From a virus, in IMG/VR virus record IMGVR_UViG_3300030085_004590, positions 40,432-104,431 of that record: a stretch of 64,000 nucleotides of DNA. The stretch is one strand, 5' to 3'. Position numbers and translations under genes: made by a program. Position 1 is the first letter of the stretch, and each line of letters starts with the position of its first letter. The notes below the pieces were generated by a model. That model did no database searches, was not told the DNA's origin, and worked only from the letters and a program-made list of their open reading frames with translations. Shown in pieces: positions 27,420 to 36,361 of this stretch.

Positions 27420-28079
27420 ATGGGTAAAGAATTCAAAAAGAAATATATGCACCCAACTCGTAGAAAGTTGGTAAACATGATAAAGACCGGTGAGTATGAA
27501 AAAAATACTACAATCGGTTGGAATGCTAAGAAAGAAGAAAGAAAAGTTGGTGATGTTTGGGAAGATGAACATCATAGATATGAAAAGAAAGAGGGATATA
27601 CTCTTAAAACCAACAAAAACTCAGAAACATTCCAAGAAATTAGAAAATATTTAGAAGAAAAATCTAAATGTAAGAATTCTGAATGTAAAACAAAGAAAAT
27701 TACAGCAAAAGATAAAAAGTTCATTGAAAAGGGTGGTTTTTGTATAAATTGTACTGCAGATAGAGAACATAATATAAGAACTGCAGGATTATGGGAAGAT
27801 TACCAAAATTATAAGGTATGGACTAGAATGATAATCTATGGTAAAAATAAATTAGAACAATATAGAGAATCATTAGGTGATTTAAAAGAAGAATATCACA
27901 TGCATAACGACCAAGGAGAAATAACTGAAACTTGGAAGTTACCAAAACCAATTGATGAGGTTCGAGCAGAAATACAAGAACTCATTGATTATGGTGAAGG
28001 GGAAATAAAAGAGTTGGAAGCAAAAAAGGAAGAAGCTTTTAACAAAATAAAGGAAAAAAATTATGAACATTATATTTAA
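27420..28079 (+). CDS. Conserved-looking phage protein with zinc-binding cysteines
   Basis: This 219-residue basic protein starts GKEFKKKYMHPTRRKLVNMI. It carries a possible zinc site C84-x4-C89-x18-C108-x2-C111 and ends in a Glu/Lys-rich coiled-coil-like segment (about residues 175-215). I do not recognise a named family. The place just upstream of the terminase region is where T4 has the small terminase gp16, but the length and cysteines give no real support for that role. It overlaps the next gene by 17 bases. Cytoplasmic; DNA or RNA binding is possible. Confidence 0.7.
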   Translation: MGKEFKKKYMHPTRRKLVNMIKTGEYEKNTTIGWNAKKEERKVGDVWEDEHHRYEKKEGYTLKTNKNSETFQEIRKYLEEKSKCKNSECKTKKITAKDKKFIEKGGFCINCTADREHNIRTAGLWEDYQNYKVWTRMIIYGKNKLEQYRESLGDLKEEYHMHNDQGEITETWKLPKPIDEVRAEIQELIDYGEGEIKELEAKKEEAFNKIKEKNYEHYI

Positions 28080-28752
28080 TTTGTTATTTAAAAGATGGAA
28101 GGAGTTATTAATCCTTCTTTTAATTGGTATCATATTCTTAATGAGAGGATGTGGACCAGATAATAGTGATAAAGAAATAATAAACATAGATGGTGAAGAT
28201 TTTGAATTACTTAAACAAGAAACTGATACAGTTTTTGTAGAAAAAGAAGTTCAAGTAACAAAATATGTTCCAAGATATATAACAAAAGAAGTAATCAAAG
28301 AAGTGGAGATACCAGTAGATGTAGATTCACTTGCAATTATCAAAGATTACTTTTCAAGAGTAACAGTAACAGATACTTTGAACTTAAATTATGATTTTCC
28401 AAAAGAAGTTACAGATTCTTTGGGACAAAAACCACCAAGTAGTTTAGGATATGGTATTCTTACTGATGTTATTTCACAAAATAGAATAGAATCAAGAGAA
28501 ATTGATTGGTTCTTCAGAATTCCAACAGTTTACAACACTACAATTGTAAAAGAGTTACCTAAAAACGAATTTTATTATGGTTTCGGATTAGGAGTTGACC
28601 AAACAAATGGATTTGGTAACTTTAGTTTGAATGGATTGTTAAAAACTAAGAAAATGAATATCTATGGATTAAATGTAGGTATGTCAAATCAAGCAGGACA
28701 ATACAAACCATTCGTTGGTACATCACTATATTGGAAAATAGGTAAAAAATAA
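28063..28752 (+). CDS. Membrane-anchored protein, DUF6808-like
   Basis: This 229-residue protein has one N-terminal membrane helix (about residues 13-28, ELLILLLIGIIFLMRG) followed by Cys and a long periplasm-facing-type region. That region has a repetitive Val/Lys/Glu stretch (TVFVEKEVQVTKYVP, RYITKEVIKEVEIPVD) and a beta-rich end (FYYGFGLGVDQTNGFGNF). The pattern resembles single-pass proteins, DUF6808-like, that I associate with Bacteroidetes phages, where they sit near lysis or packaging genes; a spanin-like role is possible but unproven. It overlaps its upstream neighbour and ends directly at the terminase start. Confidence 0.6.
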   Translation: MNIIFNLLFKRWKELLILLLIGIIFLMRGCGPDNSDKEIINIDGEDFELLKQETDTVFVEKEVQVTKYVPRYITKEVIKEVEIPVDVDSLAIIKDYFSRVTVTDTLNLNYDFPKEVTDSLGQKPPSSLGYGILTDVISQNRIESREIDWFFRIPTVYNTTIVKELPKNEFYYGFGLGVDQTNGFGNFSLNGLLKTKKMNIYGLNVGMSNQAGQYKPFVGTSLYWKIGKK

Positions 28753-30345
28753 ATGGCAAAAACATCTTTAAAAGATATAATCAAGATTGAGTATCAGAAA
28801 TGTGCCTCAGACCCAATACACTTCATGAAGAAGTATTGTATGATTCAACATCCTGTCCGAGGTAAGATACCATTTCACTTATTTCCTTTTCAAGAAAGAA
28901 CTTTAGATGAATTTACCAAACATAGATACAACATTATTCTAAAATCAAGACAGACAGGTATCTCAACCTTAACTGCAGGATTTGCATTATGGAAAATGTT
29001 GTTTAATCAAGATTTTAATGTATTAGTTATTGCGACTAAACAAGAAGTTGCTAAGAACCTTGTAACGAAGGTTCGTGTAATGAACCAATACTTACCAAGT
29101 TGGTTAAAACAAACAACAGTAGAAGATAACAAACTATCTCTACGATACTCCAATGGTTCACAAATCAAAGCAACATCAGCAGCTGGTGATGCTGGTCGTT
29201 CTGAAGCATTATCCTTATTAGTATTTGATGAGGCAGCTTTCATTGATAAGATTGAAGATATATGGATATCAGCACAATCTACCCTTTCAACAGGTGGTAA
29301 CGCAATTATCCTTTCAACACCCAATGGTGTCGGAAATTTCTTTCACAAAACTTGGGTAGGTGCAGAAGAAGAAGAAAATGGGTTCAATACAATCAGATTA
29401 CATTGGACAGTTCATCCTGAAAGAAATCAAGATTGGAGAGATGAACAAGAAAAGTTATTGGGAGTAAAAGGTGCAGCACAAGAATGTGATTGTGATTTCG
29501 TTTCTTCTGGTGATACAGTTATTGACCCACAACTTTTACAATTTTACAAAGAATCTTATATTCAAGAACCAATTGAAAAGACAGGATTTGATGGAAACCT
29601 TTGGAAATGGGAATATCCAAATTACAACAAAGGTTACATGGTTGTTGCCGATGTTGCGAGAGGAGATTCAACCGATTATTCGGCATGTCATGTAATTGAT
29701 ATTGAACAAGCAACTCAAGTTGCAGAATATAAAGGTAAATTAGATACAAAAGATTTTGGAAACTTTCTTGTATCACTTGCAACTGATTACAATCAAGCAT
29801 TACTTGTTATTGAGAATGCAAATATTGGTTGGGCAGTAATACAACAAGTAATTGATAGAGGTTATCAAAATCTATTCTACATGAGTAAGGATTTAAAATA
29901 TGTAGATGTTGAACATCAACTATCAAATAGATATAGAGCCGAGGAACGAGGAATGGTTGCAGGATTTTCTACAACTTCTAAAACACGACCTTTGATTATA
30001 TCAAAGTTAGATGATTATTTTAGAGATAAATCAGTAACAGTTCGTTCAGCAAGATTAATCGATGAATTATTCACTTTTATATGGAAAGGAAATAGGGCAG
30101 AAGCAATGCAAGGATACAACGATGATTTAACAATGTCATTCGCAATTGGTCTTTGGGTTAGAGATACTGCACTTAGATTAAGACAAGAAGGAATTGATTT
30201 AACTAAACAAGCATTGGGTGGTATTGGAGCACATCAATTAGATATTGCAGGTATGGGATTTGGTGGTAATACTCAATTAGAAGATAATCCTTGGAAACAA
30301 AGAGTTGGTGATAGAGATGAGGATTTAACTTGGTTAATTAAATAA
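28753..30345 (+). CDS. 17: Terminase large subunit (gp17-like)
   Basis: This 530-residue motor and nuclease packages DNA into the prohead. The ATPase has Walker A SRQTGIST at residues 65-72 and Walker B LLVFDEAAF with Asp159/Glu160. The RNase H-like nuclease begins at VVADVARGDSTDY with the metal ligand Asp300, and a second acidic patch lies in the region IENANIGWAVIQQ. Length and motif order match T4 gp17-type TerL. It is adjacent to portal and head genes, as expected for a late packaging module. The start ATG follows the previous stop with no gap and no clear Shine-Dalgarno sequence. Confidence 0.95.
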   Translation: MAKTSLKDIIKIEYQKCASDPIHFMKKYCMIQHPVRGKIPFHLFPFQERTLDEFTKHRYNIILKSRQTGISTLTAGFALWKMLFNQDFNVLVIATKQEVAKNLVTKVRVMNQYLPSWLKQTTVEDNKLSLRYSNGSQIKATSAAGDAGRSEALSLLVFDEAAFIDKIEDIWISAQSTLSTGGNAIILSTPNGVGNFFHKTWVGAEEEENGFNTIRLHWTVHPERNQDWRDEQEKLLGVKGAAQECDCDFVSSGDTVIDPQLLQFYKESYIQEPIEKTGFDGNLWKWEYPNYNKGYMVVADVARGDSTDYSACHVIDIEQATQVAEYKGKLDTKDFGNFLVSLATDYNQALLVIENANIGWAVIQQVIDRGYQNLFYMSKDLKYVDVEHQLSNRYRAEERGMVAGFSTTSKTRPLIISKLDDYFRDKSVTVRSARLIDELFTFIWKGNRAEAMQGYNDDLTMSFAIGLWVRDTALRLRQEGIDLTKQALGGIGAHQLDIAGMGFGGNTQLEDNPWKQRVGDRDEDLTWLIK

Positions 30346-30348
30346 TTA

Positions 30349-30358
30349 TATATTTATA
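30349..30358 (+). promoter_or_regulatory. Putative phage promoter, TATATTTATA
   Basis: A copy of the recurring motif in the 31-base gap after terL, followed by a strong Shine-Dalgarno AAGGAG at 30363-30368 with 8 bases to the ATG at 30377. Confidence 0.55.
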
Positions 30359-30376
30359 ATATAAGGAGAAAATATT

Positions 30377-30757
30377 ATGATTTCAATGAAAAACTTACTT
30401 AATGAAAACGAAAGTTATTGTAGTGAATACTATGTAGAAAACTATCACGATATAAAAGAATTCGTAGAATTCATGAAATCGTATAAAGAAGATATCAACG
30501 AGGCAGAATACCAAGGAAGAAAAGTAAAACTTGGTAAACCAATGCAAGGTGATGTTAAGAAATTCAAAGTATATGTTAAAAATCCCCAAGGTAATGTAGT
30601 AAAAGTAAACTTTGGTCATAAAGGAAAAGGTGGAGAGAAAACAATGTCAATCAAAAAGAATAATCCTCAAAGGAGAAAATCTTTTAGAGCAAGACATAAT
30701 TGTGATAACCCAGGTCCAAGACACAAAGCAAGATACTGGTCATGTAGAGCATGGTAA
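30377..30757 (+). CDS. Small head-associated protein with capsid-targeting-like N terminus
   Basis: This 126-residue protein is preceded by AAGGAG at good spacing. The N terminus MISMKNLLNENE resembles T4 internal-protein targeting peptides (M-K-x-x-x-F/L-I/L-x-E) and contains L-N-E; a second site, I-N-E-A, occurs near residue 40. The C-terminal half is basic, with KVYVKNPQGNVVKVNFG, then SFRARHNCDNPGPRHKARYW and a final SCRAW. I recall similar FRARHNC...YWSC ends on head-region proteins of T4-like marine phages, but with no known function. It sits between terminase and portal, where T4 has the tail sheath and tube genes. Confidence 0.7.
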   Translation: MISMKNLLNENESYCSEYYVENYHDIKEFVEFMKSYKEDINEAEYQGRKVKLGKPMQGDVKKFKVYVKNPQGNVVKVNFGHKGKGGEKTMSIKKNNPQRRKSFRARHNCDNPGPRHKARYWSCRAW

Positions 30758-30794
30758 AAAATAAATAAAGGTTATAATTTAAATTAGGAATAAA

Positions 30795-32531
30795 ATGGCA
30801 GATACTTCATTTTTTGGTAGATTAACGAAACTATTCAGAGCTCAAGCGGTGGTTACCATCGATAAGCAGGGTAGAAGAAAAGTTGTAGATACCGATGAAA
30901 GACAACAAACGAATCTATCATCTCTAAGAGATAGATACACTAAGATTCAGAAATCTTTCTTCGAACAAGCAGGTGGTGCACAATCAATGGCATACCAACA
31001 AGTTCGTAGAGAGGTATTCAGAGATTATGATGCAATGGATAACGACCCAATATTAGCATCAGCACTTGATATATACGCAGATGAATCAACTCTTAAAAAC
31101 GAGTTTGGTAATCAACTTACAATTGTATCAGATAATGATAAAGTACAAGAAATACTAAGAAACTTATTTTACGATATTCTTAACATTGAGTTCAACTTAT
31201 GGCCATGGGTAAGAAATATGTGTAAGTATGGAGATTTCTTCTTAGGTTTAGAAATCGCCGAAGGTAAAGGTATCGTAAATGTTACTCCTCACTCTGTTTA
31301 CAATACAGAAAGATTAGAAAGAACAGACCCATCAAATCCAAATTCAGTAAAGTTCAAAATTACTGAGGACCCGAATGGTAAAGAAGAATATGAAAACTTT
31401 GAAATAGCTCACTTTAGATTATTAGCGGATACTAACTGGTTGCCTTATGGTAAATCCATGATTGAGAATGGTAGAAGATTGTGGAAACAGTTATCTCTAA
31501 TGGAAGATGCTATGTTAATCCATAGAATCATGAGAGCACCAGAAAAGAGAGTATTCAAAGTGGACATAGGAAATATCCCTCCAACAGAGGTTGATAACTA
31601 TATGCAAAGAATCATCAATAAAATGAAGAAAGTTCCTTTCGTTGATAGAAATACTGGTGATTACAACTTAAAGTACAATATGCAAAATCTAACTGAAGAT
31701 TTCTACTTACCAGTTAGAGGTGGTGATAGTGGTACAAACATTGAAAACCTTGCAGGTTTAGAATATGCAACTATCGAAGATATTGATTACTTAAAAAACA
31801 AATTATTTGCAGCTCTTAAAATTCCAAAAGCTTATTTAGGATATGAAGAAAACATTGCAGGTAAAGCAACTCTTGCTGCTGAAGATGTTAGATTTGCAAG
31901 AACAATCGAAAGAATTCAAAGAACAGTAATTTCAGAATTAACTAAAATTGCAATCGTACATTTATACTCACAAGGTATTCAAGATTCAGAAATGGTTAAC
32001 TTTGAATTACAATTAGTAAATCCATCATTTATTTACGAACAAGAAAAAGTAAACTTGTGGAGTGAAAAAATTAGATTGGCTCAAGATATTCAAGGATTGA
32101 ATATGTTATCTAAAGATTGGGTATATGATAATATTTTCAAATTATCAGATGCTGAATCAGATGAACAAAAAATTAAGATGATTGATGATTTAAAAGATAG
32201 ATTTAGATTCAGGTCTATTGAGGATGAAGGTAATGACCCAGCAATGGAAGATGAAGAACCAGATGATATCGAAGAATCTTTAGAAAAACTTAAACAAGAA
32301 ATCAAAGATAAAGGTGGTAGACCAAGAGAAGGTGGAACTTATGGAAAAGATAAACATCCATATGGTAGAGACCCACTTGGAAATAAAGAAAGAAAAGATG
32401 CAAAGAAGAATACAACTTCTGAAGAAAAAGCTTTAAAATATATTAGTGGAATTGCATCAAAAAGAAAGTATTTACACGAAATAAAAGATATGTTAGACGA
32501 GGATAATATCCTCAAAGATACAGAAAATTAA
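30795..32531 (+). CDS. 20: Portal protein (gp20-like)
   Basis: This 578-residue protein forms the dodecameric portal vertex through which DNA enters and leaves. Recognisable T4-like portal segments include YQQVRREVFRDYDAMDNDPI, ALDIYADESTLKN, WPWVRNMCKYGDFFLGLEI and PKAYLGYEENIAGKATLAAE. The acidic C terminus (EDEGNDPAMEDEEPDDIEE) is followed by a Gly/Lys-rich tail with GGRPREGGTYGKDKHPYG. It follows terL with one small gene between them; gp18 and gp19 are missing from that gap compared with T4. Confidence 0.93.
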   Translation: MADTSFFGRLTKLFRAQAVVTIDKQGRRKVVDTDERQQTNLSSLRDRYTKIQKSFFEQAGGAQSMAYQQVRREVFRDYDAMDNDPILASALDIYADESTLKNEFGNQLTIVSDNDKVQEILRNLFYDILNIEFNLWPWVRNMCKYGDFFLGLEIAEGKGIVNVTPHSVYNTERLERTDPSNPNSVKFKITEDPNGKEEYENFEIAHFRLLADTNWLPYGKSMIENGRRLWKQLSLMEDAMLIHRIMRAPEKRVFKVDIGNIPPTEVDNYMQRIINKMKKVPFVDRNTGDYNLKYNMQNLTEDFYLPVRGGDSGTNIENLAGLEYATIEDIDYLKNKLFAALKIPKAYLGYEENIAGKATLAAEDVRFARTIERIQRTVISELTKIAIVHLYSQGIQDSEMVNFELQLVNPSFIYEQEKVNLWSEKIRLAQDIQGLNMLSKDWVYDNIFKLSDAESDEQKIKMIDDLKDRFRFRSIEDEGNDPAMEDEEPDDIEESLEKLKQEIKDKGGRPREGGTYGKDKHPYGRDPLGNKERKDAKKNTTSEEKALKYISGIASKRKYLHEIKDMLDEDNILKDTEN

Positions 32532-32548
32532 TTAATCTTATATAATTT

Positions 32549-32558
32549 TATATTTATA
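32549..32558 (+). promoter_or_regulatory. Putative phage promoter, TATATTTATA
   Basis: A copy of the recurring motif in the 67-base gap after the portal gene, 40 bases before the ATG at 32599. Confidence 0.5.
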
Positions 32559-32598
32559 ATAGGGAAAATTTACTATATCATAATAGGAAAAAATAAAG

Positions 32599-33468
32599 AT
32601 GAGAAAAATAAAACATTCAAAATTTAAAAATACTGGTTTTCTTTTTGAATTACTCACAAGGCAAGTTACCCTTGAAATTATCAATGGTACTGAAGAAAAA
32701 GCTAAGGGTATTATAAAAGAATTCTATGGTAAAGGTACTGAAATGTCTAAGGAACTTAGATTGTTCAACCTTTTAATAAATGAAAAATATAACTCTGAGG
32801 CAAAAGCTGAAAAGTTTATCGATGCTATATTAGAAGCACATACAAAAATAGATTATAAATCGCTTCAACGAGAAAAATATAATCTTGTAAAATCTATCAA
32901 GGAGAACTTTGAAATTAAAAATTTCTTATCTTCCCCGGTAACAAACTATAAAATTTTAGCTTCAATCCATAAGTTGTTTGAAGGTAAAAAAAATGATATC
33001 CTTGATGTAAAAGATGTATTCGATTCAAAACTTACTCTTGTAGAACATATCTCATCTAATTCCCCTACATTAAAAGAGAAAGAAGATAAGTTAGTAGAAG
33101 AATACAGAAAGCAAGAAAAGGATTTAAGATTATTGACATATAAAATTCTTGTTGAAACTTTTAACAAAAAATATACAAACTTAAATGATGAACAAAAATC
33201 ACTTTTAAGGGAATATATTAATAATGTTAACAACACTTCAAAGTTCAACGAGTATTTTGAGAAAGAATTAATCAAAACTATCACTTCTTTACACGAAATG
33301 TATAAAGGAATGAAAGATAAGATTACAAAAATCAAGTTGAAAGAAACTATTAATGTTTTAAAAAAGCAAAAAATTGGTAAAAAGATTACCGATGAGCAAG
33401 TTTCAGCTTTGATGATGTCTTATGAGTTGATTAAGGAGATAAATAATGTCAATGGAAAAAAATCTTAA
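32599..33468 (+). CDS. Head-region helical protein, 289 aa
   Basis: This 289-residue, almost fully helical, Lys/Glu-rich protein starts RKIKHSKFKNTGFLFELLTR. It has no recognisable catalytic motif. Its place between portal and prohead protease is where T4 has the prohead core genes 67 and 68, so a prohead core or assembly role is reasonable; similarity to those short proteins is not visible. It contains LINEKY and IKEINN type sites that might be gp21 targets. It overlaps the next gene by 23 bases. Confidence 0.65.
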   Translation: MRKIKHSKFKNTGFLFELLTRQVTLEIINGTEEKAKGIIKEFYGKGTEMSKELRLFNLLINEKYNSEAKAEKFIDAILEAHTKIDYKSLQREKYNLVKSIKENFEIKNFLSSPVTNYKILASIHKLFEGKKNDILDVKDVFDSKLTLVEHISSNSPTLKEKEDKLVEEYRKQEKDLRLLTYKILVETFNKKYTNLNDEQKSLLREYINNVNNTSKFNEYFEKELIKTITSLHEMYKGMKDKITKIKLKETINVLKKQKIGKKITDEQVSALMMSYELIKEINNVNGKKS

Positions 33469-33925
33469 AGAAATCTTAGATGAAATTCTTGATGAAGTTC
33501 AAAAAGAATTAGATGAAGCCACTACAACAGGTAATGTAGATGGTTATCAAACTCCATACGCATTCTCCGATAAAGGTAAAAAAGACAAAAAAAGAAAAAA
33601 GAAGATAGCAACTGCACTTGGTTATAGTGTTGTTGGTGGTGATGTTAATAATATTAATGAAGCCAAAGTAAAAAGACCAGTAAATCGTTGGTTAGAGTTA
33701 AAAAACGATGAATCAATGCATCCTCATAAGAAGATGGCAATGGGTCTTAAAGAATTAAAGTATCAATTAAGAGAAGTTGAAAAGTTTTTCAATTGGTATA
33801 ATAAGATAAAAACTATGAATGAGTTAGATTCTAATCAATATTGGAAAAGAACTAACAGACATATTTATACTATAAAGGAAAAACTAATCAAAATCGCTAA
33901 AACAATACAGGAGATTGAGAAATGA
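33446..33925 (+). CDS. Head protein with capsid-like LDE|ATTTG maturation site
   Basis: The start at 33446 is chosen because AAGGAG lies at 33433-33438 with 7-base spacing. The 159-residue product has an acidic amphipathic N terminus (NLKEILDEILDEVQKE) and then LDEATTTGNVDG, whose LDE at residues 22-24 matches the probable cleavage site of the capsid protein (LDEATNTGTSAG). Later come a basic stretch (KGKKDKKRKKK), INEAKVKRP and a helical C terminus. I infer that it is processed by gp21 and stays in the head. Function unknown; it overlaps the next gene by 4 bases. Confidence 0.7.
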   Translation: MSMEKNLKEILDEILDEVQKELDEATTTGNVDGYQTPYAFSDKGKKDKKRKKKIATALGYSVVGGDVNNINEAKVKRPVNRWLELKNDESMHPHKKMAMGLKELKYQLREVEKFFNWYNKIKTMNELDSNQYWKRTNRHIYTIKEKLIKIAKTIQEIEK

Positions 33926-34251
33926 AAATAACTAGAGAACAACTTAAAAATATAGTCAGAGAAACTTTACAAGAAGAATCTGAATACCAAACATTTTTCA
34001 AAAAAGCTTTAGAAAAAGCTGGTAAATCTATCCCACAAATGTCTGATAATGAAAAGAAGGCATTTTTTAACAAGATTGAAAAAACTTGGAAAGGTAGAGG
34101 AAAAAAGAATGAAAGATTTGGAAGAGGACACCAAGGTGCAACTTTTGGTTCACAAGAAATTGATGAGGTAAATCCAACTTCATCTGAAATTGGTAAAGGT
34201 GATAACAAGAAACCATCTAAAGGTGCTTCTGATTCATCTAATGTAAAGTAA
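33922..34251 (+). CDS. Small head-region protein, 109 aa
   Basis: It begins MKITREQLKNIVRETLQEE, an amphipathic leader like others in this cluster. Residues 24-60 (FFKKALEKAGKSIPQMSDNE, AFFNKIEKTWKGRG) resemble a short helical domain that I recall from head-region proteins of other phages. The C terminus is Gly/Ser/Lys-rich and probably disordered. Start and stop overlap neighbours by 4 bases upstream and abut the next ATG downstream, so it is part of a tightly coupled run. No enzyme motif. Confidence 0.65.
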   Translation: MKITREQLKNIVRETLQEESEYQTFFKKALEKAGKSIPQMSDNEKKAFFNKIEKTWKGRGKKNERFGRGHQGATFGSQEIDEVNPTSSEIGKGDNKKPSKGASDSSNVK

Positions 34252-34252
34252 A

Positions 34253-34429
34253 ATGACTAAAAGAGAATTGTACGATATCATCAATGAGGAAATCGTTAAC
34301 TTTAAAAAAGGAAAAATTAACGAAGAACTCACCGAATCTGATAAAAATCTAATTAGAAAAATTATCAGACAAGAAGTATCTGCAATCTTTTTTGATTTGT
34401 TTAAGAAAAGAAAAACTTGGGGAGCATAA
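34253..34429 (+). CDS. Small head-region protein, 58 aa
   Basis: An ATG at 34253, 1 base after the previous stop, opens a 58-codon frame ending TAA at 34427-34429. The product starts MTKRELYDIINEEIVNF and contains two I-N-E sites (DIINEE, KINEEL). It is wholly helical and charged, ending KKRKTWGA. Its stop overlaps the ATG of the protease gene (TAATG), which argues strongly that it is real. It may be an internal head or core peptide; no family recognised. Confidence 0.7.
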   Translation: MTKRELYDIINEEIVNFKKGKINEELTESDKNLIRKIIRQEVSAIFFDLFKKRKTWGA

Positions 34430-35022
34430 TGAATAAATTACTAATAGAAACAAGATTATTCGAGGGTAAGGTAAACGAAGATGATAGTGGAAGAACTATC
34501 GTTAAGGGTATTCTACAAAGAGCTGGTGCAGAAAATCAGAATGGTAGAATATATCCTAAACCTATCCTTATGAGAGAAGCAAAGAAATACGAACAACTAA
34601 TTAAAGAAAGAAGAGCATTAGGTGAATTAGACCATCCTGATTCTTCTGTAATCAACCTAAAGAATGTATCTCACAATGTAAGAGAGATTCATTGGGATGG
34701 TGATGATTTAGTAGGAACAGTTGAGATTTTACCAACCCCAAGCGGTAACATCTTAAAAGAACTTTTACAAGCAGGTATTCTATTAGGTATTTCATCAAGA
34801 GGTATGGGTTCAGTAGAACCTTTGACTGGTGGTAAAGTTCAAGTAGGTGAAGATTTTGAATTAATCGGTTGGGATTTCGTATCTAACCCATCTACTCATG
34901 GAGCATTTATGGTTCCTATGAACGAATCTGTGAACAAACAAATTCAAGAACAAGCAGTAGTTTGTAATGAATGGTGTAAGGCACAAGATATGATGAGAGA
35001 AATTATAACAGAATTAAATTAA
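34429..35022 (+). CDS. 21: Prohead core protease (gp21-like)
   Basis: The ATG at 34429 (MNKLLIETRLF) overlaps the previous stop and gives 197 residues. A longer reading from a TTG at 34417 is less likely. The T4-type prohead protease fold shows GRIYPKPILMREAKKY near residue 35, GELDHPDSS with the catalytic His69, and LGISSRGMGSVEP with Ser122/Ser123 near the nucleophile position. VGWDFVSNP-like sequence (IGWDFVSNPSTHGAFM) closes the domain. The enzyme cuts scaffold, capsid and internal proteins, in T4 after (I/L)-x-E. Its own neighbours are full of such sites. Confidence 0.9.
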   Translation: MNKLLIETRLFEGKVNEDDSGRTIVKGILQRAGAENQNGRIYPKPILMREAKKYEQLIKERRALGELDHPDSSVINLKNVSHNVREIHWDGDDLVGTVEILPTPSGNILKELLQAGILLGISSRGMGSVEPLTGGKVQVGEDFELIGWDFVSNPSTHGAFMVPMNESVNKQIQEQAVVCNEWCKAQDMMREIITELN

Positions 35023-35026
35023 GGTT

Positions 35027-35215
35027 ATGGGATTTAATGTACAGGACTTTATGTCCAAAAATAAATTTAAGTTGGGTAAAGTTACCAGAGAAGTAGGAGA
35101 AACTCCATTCAAAGGTGGACACAACGATATAAGAAAAACAAACTATGAAGTTAAGTTAACCGAAGATGGTAAACTTGATTTATATACACATAAAACGGAG
35201 ACAAAAGAATTATGA
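35027..35215 (+). CDS. Small hypothetical protein, 62 aa
   Basis: This 62-residue protein begins 4 bases after gp21, with a weak ribosome site (TTAAGG then TTATG), and its stop overlaps the ATG of the next gene. The sequence starts GFNVQDFMSKNKFKLGKVTR and ends in a Thr/Lys-rich stretch (YTHKTETKEL). No known domain. Tight coupling on both sides supports it as a gene of the head cassette. Confidence 0.65.
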   Translation: MGFNVQDFMSKNKFKLGKVTREVGETPFKGGHNDIRKTNYEVKLTEDGKLDLYTHKTETKEL

Positions 35216-36351
35216 TTAAATTAGGTGGTCTTGTAACTCTTAAACCGATTACTGAAGCAGATGTATTCACTGCTACAAGTAAAGAAACTGGTACAACTTC
35301 TGTATTCAAATCAAAAGCAGCAAGAGATGCTGCAATCAAAGCAGGTACTCACGAAAAAAGAAAAGATGATAAAGATGGTGCAGTTAAAGACCCAACAGAT
35401 AAACCTAAAGTAAACATATTCAACAAAGATAAAGAAGAACCTAAAAAGGATGAACCTAAAGATGATGGTAGACCAAAAGATTCAACTGGTGGTAGAGCAG
35501 GTAATCCTGAAGTAAACAAAGCAGTTCGCCAAAAAGCAAAAGATTTAGGAGTTCATCCAAATAACTTAGGAAGAAAAGAATATGAAAGAAGAATGAAAAA
35601 AGCGGCAGTAGAAGCACTAACTGATTCAAACTTTCATTCTGAAGCAAGAAAACTAATTTCAGTATTAGAAGATAAACCAGAATGGGCAAAAGACCCAAAT
35701 CAAGACCCTAACAAACCAGATATTTTTTCACCTGAATATAAAGAATGGGAAAAAACAAGTGTATATTCATCTGATTTATATGATTCAGCACCTGGTACTG
35801 ATGAAATCGCTCATGAAGCAAGTAACCAAGCTGGATGGGATGGTGTATCTGCATTAGATGCAATCGCATTTGATTTAAAAATGAATGGAAGTAAAGAATT
35901 AGCTGCAAAAATTCAATCAGCAATTGAAAATACTAATGAATCTACAAGATTAGGTAAATTATTACCAGAAGGTTTACTTAGAGAAGGTACTCGTTCACAA
36001 GTTGGTATCATCGATAGAAGTGGTAAGATTGCATCAATCTATGTTCACTATGATGGATATCCAAGAAATATGAAACCTGCACTTAAAAAACATATGAAGA
36101 ACGAAAAAGATGTTCTTAAGTTAATTAAGATGGGTGGAGCAAGTGGTATTTATGCTGATAAACCAGAAGTACCTTATTATAAAAAAGGTAATGGTATGAA
36201 ACCTTTAAAGGGTTCAAACAAAGATATTTATGGATTTATAGATAAAACTAAAGATTCATGGGCAGAGTATTTATATTTATACAATATGAAGGATAGAAAA
36301 TGGTACTATGCTGACACATATAAAGATAAAGAACTAAAAAAATTATTTTAA
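35212..36351 (+). CDS. Head-region protein with processed-leader features, 379 aa
   Basis: The N terminus (MIKLGGLVTLKPITEADVF) has an I-T-E site that could release a short leader. A disordered Lys/Asp/Pro-rich segment follows (about residues 45-100), then a helical part (NPEVNKAVRQKAKDLGVHPN, about 100-145). A second site, LLREGTRSQ, precedes a compact C-terminal domain (from about residue 262, VGIIDRSGKIASIYVHYDGY) that reads like a small conserved phage domain of unknown function. I infer an internal head protein possibly split by gp21. No catalytic residues identified. Confidence 0.65.
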   Translation: MIKLGGLVTLKPITEADVFTATSKETGTTSVFKSKAARDAAIKAGTHEKRKDDKDGAVKDPTDKPKVNIFNKDKEEPKKDEPKDDGRPKDSTGGRAGNPEVNKAVRQKAKDLGVHPNNLGRKEYERRMKKAAVEALTDSNFHSEARKLISVLEDKPEWAKDPNQDPNKPDIFSPEYKEWEKTSVYSSDLYDSAPGTDEIAHEASNQAGWDGVSALDAIAFDLKMNGSKELAAKIQSAIENTNESTRLGKLLPEGLLREGTRSQVGIIDRSGKIASIYVHYDGYPRNMKPALKKHMKNEKDVLKLIKMGGASGIYADKPEVPYYKKGNGMKPLKGSNKDIYGFIDKTKDSWAEYLYLYNMKDRKWYYADTYKDKELKKLF

Positions 36352-36361
36352 GGATAGAAAA

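Noticed and set aside
27420-28079. Small terminase gp16
   Set aside because: The position is suggestive, but the zinc-type cysteines and lack of visible gp16 features do not support the name.
29471-29695. A + strand 74-codon frame inside the terminase gene
   Set aside because: It is a shadow in another frame of the well-supported TerL nuclease region.
34417-34428. Upstream TTG start for the prohead protease
   Set aside because: The ATG at 34429 overlaps the stop of the preceding small gene (TAATG) and gives an N terminus starting at MNKLL; the TTG would add only four residues.
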